Assembly (NCBI GenBank): GCA_018902385.1
Contig: JABSSW010000001.1
Location: forward strand, 930,001 to 994,000
DNA length: 64,000 nucleotides
Source of the DNA: Physcia stellaris
Lineage: Eukaryota; Ascomycota; Lecanoromycetes; Caliciales; Physciaceae
Direction: 5' to 3'
Shown here: piece by piece, positions 55,801 to 64,000 of the stretch
Position numbering within the stretch: position 1 is the first letter of the stretch
How the letters are laid out: each line of letters opens with the position of its first letter
Notes under the pieces: model-generated
What the model was told of the DNA's origin: nothing
What the model saw: the letters and a program-made list of their open reading frames with translations, nothing else
Database searches by the model: none
Position numbers and translations under genes: made by a program

Positions 55801-58800
55801 CTTCGCTTTCCCAGAAAATTTCGAAGCTGGTCAAGAGCGCTTTTTCATGGTCATTCTCTGAAGCCATTCGCTGCGTGAGAAAACTTGAGGGTCTGTAAAT
55901 CTCGTACTCAAGCAGGGCCTGCCACGTAGCCACAGCCCGCTCAGGGTACCCAGCTTCTCTCGAGAATAACGTCAGTCGAAGAACCACGTGAACATAGATA
56001 GCTTGTATATTGTAGCGCTCGGTGGCTGTAAGCTTTGGAAGTTTCTCCGCATTGCGCAACAACAAGAAACACTCTATGTACGAAGCGCGAGTTTCTTCAT
56101 ACCGGAAGTTGGAGAAGTCGGTTTGTCTGAAATCGAGATACTTGGTCCATAACCTTGATGAGCCTGGCAGCGTTTGTAGTGCACCTTGCCATTTAGAGGA
56201 TAGAGTTTTACTATCCCATATTGTCGACCCTTCTTCCATCATGCCGATAACAAGCGTCTCTTTTGATTCCATAGTCACAGCCTTACTGAGAGCCTTTTCA
56301 TACATTGATATTTTGACCGCTGCGTTGCTTTGCCGCTCTGCCCGCGTCAACGCCAAGTTTTGAGATCCAGATCCCATTCTGATCAGAACATCTTGGTAGT
56401 CGATAAGCTTTAGCCACGCATCACAGTTTGAAGGGTCATTTTCAACAATTTTCAGAAGCTCAACCCTTTTATTCTGTGGACTTTCAGCCGCTGATTGTGG
56501 CCAGTCATCTTCATAATCGGAAGTCGAGCTCTCACTGCCGTAGGAAGAGTTACCGTCATTCCCCAATCTACCATGAAGCGATCGATGTCGCTGCCTTTGG
56601 TCATCTGAGGACGGCGACTTTACTCGATAGCCCCTTTCTCCTTGTGTTGTGTTTCTCGCTTTCGCCGGCCTCAGAGGAACATACGCAGCTGCAATCGCAG
56701 AGTTCTGGTTAGCTGTTAGATCGGGTCTGGTTCTTAACTTGCGTAATTTCGAGTGTACGATATGCGTTAGCGCATGCTTTGCCCTTGGTTCGTCATGACG
56801 CCCACGGATGGACAATACCAATTCTCTTTCTGTACAGCTTGTGTGATCGATCTTTGCAGCCCGACAGCCTAGAACGTCGCCATGACCGACTCGGCTATAA
56901 CGCGGAACAGCTGAACGGTAAAGTGATCCGAAGGACAGGTTCTTTGGATCTCCAATCCTATCGATCCGGAAGAGTTTGCTTTGATCTTGATCACAATGAT
57001 CTATATGTCGGTCAGAGCCATTATGCGACCTCTGAAAGTCATTTCTCCCCTCAGCGCGACGGCTATTGTCCCGCTTACTCGTGGCCCGATGCTTTTTGAC
57101 GGAGGCTCCGTATGTGGTGTCGACAGCGTCTCCAGTGATATGATCCTGTCCTCGGAAACCTTCTGAGCTCCTCCATTCACTATCATCCGTGCTCTTGTTA
57201 TCTTCCAAGAGTGGCTGCTTGGATTTGAAGCTGGCAAATTTGGGCACAGCGGCTGTCTTCTGGACACTCCTCTTTAGCGCCGTTCTGTTCTGAGTGGATT
57301 CAATACCAGGGGTTGCATACTGACGTACTTGCGGCACCTCTTCAACCATGGTGACTAGAGCTGTTCAACAGCCGTACTATCGTAGAACAAATGGTGACCA
57401 AAGGCGGGTCTTCACCTAATCGTCAGCCGCAGACTCTTGGCATCGGGATAATTCCGCACAAGCTTTGAGAAGAAAAAAAAACTGTATCACGGTATTTGTG
57501 GATTTTCAGACTCAGCTTTCCGATTGATCTATGACGCAAGGATAAGATGACATCTACCTTAGCGTTGCAATTGGCACAAATAAGGGCGAAGTCAACCAAT
57601 TCCCTAGATCTCAAGGCGCAGAAGAAAGCTCATTCGCAGTCGCTCCTCTTCGAGCCTCGGACCGCCGCTGCTCAGGACTTTGACATTCTATACCAGCTAT
57701 GTCACGAAGGTTACATGGAGCTATGTCGGCTGGACCCCAGGTTCACTGACTTCTCTGGAACTCTCTTCAGTGAACAGAGCAAGCTCGAGGACAGGACATT
57801 GATGACCGAGTCGCAGAACCAACGCCTGGATATCGTTCTCGAAGACTTTCTGGGCTTAGTGAGTTGTCGATTACTATTAAAACCAGCGCTGCAGGCAGTG
57901 GAATGGACTGTAAGGCGGTTCAGGTAAGCTCAACGACAGTTGGACTACAGAAATATCTGACATAGTCCAGAGTCCATGAATATAACACTAATTACCTCGT
58001 CATGAGCTTCCTTCCATATCATACGCATCCCATGTTCTCTACCATGCTCTCTATCCTGCCACATAACATACCTCAGACATTGAAGTTTTTGTATCCTTAC
58101 ATGCACTCCCTTAGCTGTCCACCGAGACATGCTATAGTGTACACTGCTTCTCATGATCAAGCGTTCTTTGCTGCGCTCAATGGTTTCGTTCTCAAGGTTA
58201 GCCGACTACGCTTACATTATCCTGCGCTACTTTCATTCTGGGCATCAGTGACTACAGAAGCTACCGCGTCAATGCTGGACCAAGCGCGGTCAGGTAGGCG
58301 GGAAACACAGACGCAGCATCAGGAGGACGTCGTTATGCGCGTCATGCCAATATTGAATGATGCATTGTCCATTGAAGGAATCGCAGACCTTCGGATTGGC
58401 TGTTATATGATCTTAGCGATCCTATCTTCCAAGGCTACGCTAGGTGACGAATCTTTAGGATCAATCATGGAAGCAGTCGTCCTCGGGTGGGAGAAAACAT
58501 CTCACGCGGGTCTTATTTGCCTAGCCGTCCTGGCGCAGAAGAGGCGTGTCCCGCATTTATCAAATCGGGTCTTTAAAGCGCTACTTGTTTTGAAAAGCCT
58601 CGAGGGCGATCTCCAGGTTCTGAAGCAACAGTATTCTGTCGAAAAATTGGTCCTAGGGATTATTTTTGGAATAGTCGATGGGCTACGCAAAGCGCCGGGC
58701 GGAAATCAACATGGAAAATCGAGGAGGAGTTCGAAGATAGATCTTAGTGACCAGCTCTATACTTTGTTCGAAGCCGACTTATTAAGCCGCTCGTCAGTAA

Positions 58801-61800
58801 CAAAGAGTATCGAATATATGCTATCTGTTACTGCCGACGAAGCCTCAGACCAGTCCCAAACCTCCGATTTTCCCTCCCCTCTGACTGAAACTCTTCAACG
58901 ATTAGCTGCTTCCGACAGTGTCGGGGATGTTGTACGAGATAACGTACAGCGCTCTATCTCTATGCATGCAGACTTACCGCAGAGCATCCGGGCACTGGAT
59001 AACTCTACTCAACCAGCACAGGTATCCGAAACTGGCGATGACCCTTCGAGCGTCATGCTTGCTTCGGATAAAGTGTCATTCGACAGTGTGATGATGAGCG
59101 TCGAATCACTAAGGGAAGACGAAGTTTCATTTCTACTAGATTCCGAGCCTACGGCTTTTCCACCTTTGTCTGAAGCATTTGCTCTGGCATCCACTTCTCC
59201 CAATGACCTCCGCACATTTCAAGGCATTCCGTTCCTTGGTAAAGCTGTAGCGATGAGAGAGCCTCTGTTCTTCAGCTTCTTCATCCGCCTATGGTGCAGC
59301 TCTCGCTCAGCTCAAGTCCGAACCACCGCTCTTGTTGTCGTCTCTGATCATCTAGCGAAAACAGATCTCGTCTCGGATGTACAGATGTTGTTACCGTACT
59401 TATTGTACGCCTTGATGGACCATTCGCGTAATGTCCGACAGTCCTCGAAGGACCTTGTGCTACGCCTTGCCTCAAAATATCGAAAGTCACAGGAGAACAG
59501 CGAGAAAGGACCTCAGAAACTATTATTAGGTCAGGGCCAAATATACGGCGTCGAGAAATCCGATGGGCAGCCGGTCTGGTTGAAATTCGACGAAGTCACC
59601 AAGTTTTTAAATGACTTATTAGTTCCCCACCTGGAGGAATGCCTACTGGATCCCAACTACCTTCCCGAAAGCCTTGCTACTTCCTTAAGTGGCGCATCCC
59701 AACGATCTAGGGCAAGTAAGCACAAAGACATGAAAGTATCCTTGAGACAAGCGGTATTCGCTTTCCTTTGCTCTCAAGTCACGCACACGCCGTTACATAA
59801 CGTTAAATTACGTCTACTAACAATACTTAACCACGTAAGGAAAGTCGGCACTCTTACGCGAGCGAAAGCACTGATGCCGTTATTTACACGTTGTGTGGAA
59901 GAAAATGAGGCCGAGTTGCGAAACGGCTGTATCAAAGACCGAATCGAGCCTGAGCAATATGTGAAAGCTCTTGTGGGAATCCTATCTCCGGCTGATCGAG
60001 ATAGTATTGTCGCTTTGAGGAATGCGATTGGACCAGGCATGAGGTCTAAAGCTCCTTTGTTAAGCGTGGCTGCCTTTCAACGACTTCGTGATGTTTGGTC
60101 AGCGATTGATCCAGAGTTTCAGTCTACCCTTGCAGAAAGATTGATGGATCTTTGTGTACAAGAGGCGAAGTCGGAATCGTCTGTAGCTGAGCAGGATGAT
60201 GCCACAGAAACCCTAGAGACTGTCGAACTAAGCTCAGCTACTCTGAAGGCCTTCGTTGAAAGCCTTCCGCCACTCATCAATCACTTAGAGGACTCGTCAC
60301 CAGCTTCCAAGAAGAGGAAAACAGGCCACGTCAGTTCATTGTTAGGTGCACCTAAGGTGAAAGATGCACTTCGAAGAATCACAGTCGTCCTTGAAATTAT
60401 CAGTGCCAGCAGACCTGAGAGACATCCTGAGCTATTGAAGGGCCATTTCCAGCTCTTGGCGGCACTGAAGGACTACCGAAACCTCTCAGGCTCTGAACTA
60501 GGCTATCTAGAAATTATGACACTAAACAATGCGTCCAGCATCATTGATAGCTTGAAGGTACGTGCATTTTCAAGAGTTTTTCGAGGAATCAAGGCACTAA
60601 CCTAGACAGGATATGCCTTCTTCGCATGTTGATCGCTCGGCCGTAAGAGCAGATGTGCTTATCGAGTGTGTTGGGGCCACAGAAAACCCTCAGGTGCAGC
60701 AAGCAGCCATGCTGCTTGCATCGAACATTGCCAGCGTCGCTCCGGAGCTGCTTCTGCACCATATCATGCCACTTTTCACATTTGCTGGGAAAGGAATCAT
60801 GCGTAACAATGATGAATACTCTGCCCATATCATAGAGAAGGTTTGTCGGGGATATGCCACACGAAATTTGATATTGACTGATTGTGTTCAGACCATGGCA
60901 ACGGTAATTCCACGTCTGGTTGAGTCTCTGCACAAGCGAAAGATCGATCCAGTCGTCAGTATCTCGGAACTACTCCTGAGTTTTGTTGCTGCGTACAAAG
61001 ACATACCATTACAACGCCGACAGGATATATTCATCTCTCTCACCAACAGAGTAGGGGCAAACGATTATCTGTTCGCCCTACTGATCTTACTCGTTGACAA
61101 GTATCCTGACGACCATAAGGTCGTCGAATTTGCGACAAGATTGACAACGCAGCAAGATTGCACAACACAATTAATTGTAAGTCCGGTCGGAAACGCATAT
61201 AGTGATGAGGTACTGATCCAAGATAGACGATTGAAAGATATTTCGAAGTTATGCTCGATTCACAGAAGCCAAAGCCCACGGTTTCGCTGCATCTGCTAAG
61301 CGGGGATAAGAGTCAAACATCCAGCAGTACCATGGCAGCACTATTAGCACTACCTACGGCAATGCTGAAGACGGATAAATTGCAAAGGGGGCGACACTGT
61401 TGCTGAACCAGAAAGGAGACGATGCCCTATCAGGGCGGTCGCGCTATGGCCGAATCCTTGAGCAGGTCTTTACACTCTCTGGAAGAGTAGTACATGATGA
61501 ACGCTGTAAGGTCTCAAAAGAAACTTTCAGCGAATGGCCTTAGTGACTTCTTAGCAGCGAAGGGCTTGTGTGCAGACGCACTAGATGCACTACTTCGCCT
61601 ACTCTCCCTTGATAAATTTGTCGAGGCACTGCCAGAGCTGCTACAGCGGACAGACAGCGACGTGAGCCTTTCCTACATCGATACAGCCCCTGGACTAACA
61701 TTACACCAAGATCCGCATCAATATCCTGCTTTCACTTGAGAATCGACTCAAAGAGCACAGATCGAGCCAACTACCACCACAGACCGCTTGTTTGGCCTTT

Positions 61801-64000
61801 CTACCTCACTTGATGTCCATCATCGAGGAAAGTGATCACATTCTTCTTCGGCAAGCCGCCATGACATGCACAGACCAGATTATTGAAAAGTTTGGAAAGA
61901 AAGACATTGCTGTAGTCACCACAGCGGCAACGACTATTTCCGGGCCCCAGTGTCTAGGAGCCACCGATGCCAGCATACATATCTCATCTCTCATCTGCCT
62001 TGCGACCATTGTTGAGGTGCTTAGGGAAGCTTTCGTCCCGATGATCCCAGCGGTGTTTCCTAGGGTCATGGACCATCTGGCAACCAGCATTGAAGAAGGT
62101 GTTGAGAATCCAAGATTGCATAACGCTGTATATACTTTCGTCACCGCGCTGTTAGTCTATTTGCCTTGGATTGTCCATGGATCCTCCTTAGACCGTTTGT
62201 TAAAATTATCTTACGAATCAGCCAATGCCGAAATAGGCGACGCTTGCGATCAGCTACGCTCGGATGCATTGCAGCTTGCCGCGAAATCGGTTGAACCAAA
62301 GGAATGTCTATTGGCTCTAGACCGGACGTGGACCTTTGCAATGGCCGAAGGTCCCTTGGTGAGGTCTGCTCATTGTTTCCTACAATGCCTACTAATACTG
62401 GCTTAGGCTATCAAAGAATTTCTTGGAATCCTTTCTCTGGTAATTGAGCGAGAAGCAAAATCTGCGGTTGCTAAACAGTCAGATCTACTCGCGAACTTGT
62501 TCATCAAAGCTTTCGATCTCCGCCGTATCCAGTGCTCACCACGCACACAGGAGAGTTACGAGGAAGACGAAATAGAAGAGGTAGAGGCAGCTGTGAGCGA
62601 TTCTTTGATTGCAATGGTGTACAAGCTGAACGACAGCGTCTTTCGACCAATCTTCATCGGATTTTCCGAGTGGGCTAATAGCCCGAATCTGAAACTCGAC
62701 AAAGATGCACGAGTGCAACGGCAGATTACCTGGTGGACATTTCAACTCAAGTTCTTCGCCACTTTGAGGTCTATTGTTACTAGCTATGTCGGGCTCACCC
62801 TGGACGACGCCGTCGCCATTCTCAATACGATCGTGCTCGAAAATACCGACTCTAGACTCCTTTGGCGTCGTGTCATTCTGACTCTACACTCGGCTTTCGA
62901 GCACGACCAGGACGATTTCTTCCAGACTCCTTCCCACTTTGGACCCATCTGCGCGGCCCTCGTCTCGCAGCTGCACCGTTGTGCTGCAGAAGACATTCTC
63001 CTTCCAGACCTCATCTCCGCAATAACCGCGTTAGCGACCACCACAGATTCTCCGCAGCAACACAAATCTCTCTGCAGCCCACTCTTGCAGTTGATACATC
63101 ACGACAGCGTTGCTGTCAAACTAGCTGCCATCAAGTGCCAGATGAGTTTGACGGAAAAACTTGGTGAGGAATGGCTTGCGCAGTTGTCGGAAATGTTACC
63201 AGCCATAAGCGAGGGCATGGAGGATGAGGAGCACGTTGAGATAGAGGTCAGGAAATGGGTCAAGCGAATAGAAGAAATACTCGGTGAAGACATCGGGCCA
63301 ATGTTACAGTAGGTACATTACCAGATTTGTAGATAGTCCCTTCTGTTATGGTATTGGAATCAGCTCCTAGCGTTCCCAAGTCAGAGGACTTGCGACCTGT
63401 GATGCATTCACCACAAATCGTGCAATTTCTTCAGACCCATTCGTTCTCCCGTACCATACAGTCTTCGAATTTCAAGAAAGTTGCATCTTCAAAGTCATCG
63501 ATGTCCATGATGGTGCATGAATCCTGCGTTTCCTTGATCGGCAGCACCCGGCTGCATCTGCGTGTCTTTGGCTGCAATATAGGCCTCAATGCATCCGGCT
63601 GTGATAGCTTGATTTGTGGCAGCGGATGCGACCCCAAAGGATTAGGATACGATATCCCGTCGCTATCCTCATCTTGATAGCACCGCTTGCCAGGAGCCTT
63701 GACAGGGGGATGACGGGAAACTGTGGCCGTTGATTCTTGGCTCGAAGGGTATCCATCTAGATCCCATTCCAGAGCCGGCACCTCGTCGTCATCGTCCAGC
63801 TCTCGATCGCGCTCTTTTTCTTCTTCTTCTTCTTCTTGTTGTTGTACTAAATTCCCGGTCCTGAGGATGCCACAATAAGGCATCAAGCCCGGTGCCGCTA
63901 CGCCGAGATTCTGCCGGCAGCTTCCGGTGCTCTGGGTAAGCTGCGCGCTCTTGGAGGCTTTCAAGGCGGTGTTCTGGTAGCCTTCGGACACGGATTTACG

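Overview
The window is nuclear DNA of a filamentous ascomycete (Pezizomycotina). The evidence is short GT-AG introns of about 45-70 bases, fungus-typical proteins (USA1-like UBL protein, fungal rhodopsin-domain protein, Cas1p O-acetyltransferase, UTP10, NRDE2, RDH54, ribonucleotide reductase inhibitor) and a long, extremely AT-rich, hypermutated transposon block. A lichen-forming or other repeat-rich ascomycete is plausible, but the sequence alone does not settle the species.

Region 1, about 1-22,620: a dead, AT-rich repeat block with no host gene that I can support. It holds fossils of LTR retroelements (a Ty3/gypsy element on the minus strand with its LTR pair, 13,641-22,029; a smaller LTR-type element with a C2H2 zinc-finger reading frame, 2,646-5,949; a nested LTR element, about 14,565-16,373), a Plavaka-like DNA transposase remnant (10,116-10,865, minus) and several tandem duplications. 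Its base pattern is the most striking feature of the window. C is almost never followed by a pyrimidine and G almost never preceded by a purine, while CpA, TpG and CpG remain common. This is a C-to-T mutation footprint at CpC and CpT, not the classical CpA footprint of repeat-induced point mutation (RIP). A normal-composition relic of one of the same LTR families, at about 22,660-22,896, gives an internal before-and-after comparison that supports this.

Region 2, about 22,640-27,050: an accessory island. A divergent pair, an MFS transporter with an in-frame stop (minus) and a TauD-type 2-oxoglutarate dioxygenase (plus), lies between two relics of one LTR family.

Region 3, about 28,300-64,000: ordinary gene-dense euchromatin. 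In order: CAS1-type O-acetyltransferase (+), histidine phosphatase (-), choline/ethanolamine kinase (+), RING-like/LysM/UBA-like protein (-), ribosomal protein uS8/RPS22 (+), HERPUD/USA1-like ERAD protein (-), a near-perfect foldback element, rhodopsin-domain membrane protein (+), LEU2 (+) with a Leu3-type site upstream, APC10/DOC1 (-), a small secreted protein with a frame break (+), RDH54/RAD54B (+), NRDE2 (-), UTP10 (+) sharing a 197-base promoter gap with NRDE2, and the C-terminal part of a ribonucleotide reductase inhibitor (-) cut by the window end.

Exon models were built by hand from reading frame, splice consensus and recalled family conservation. Base counts are hand counts on stated stretches. 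No database search was run.
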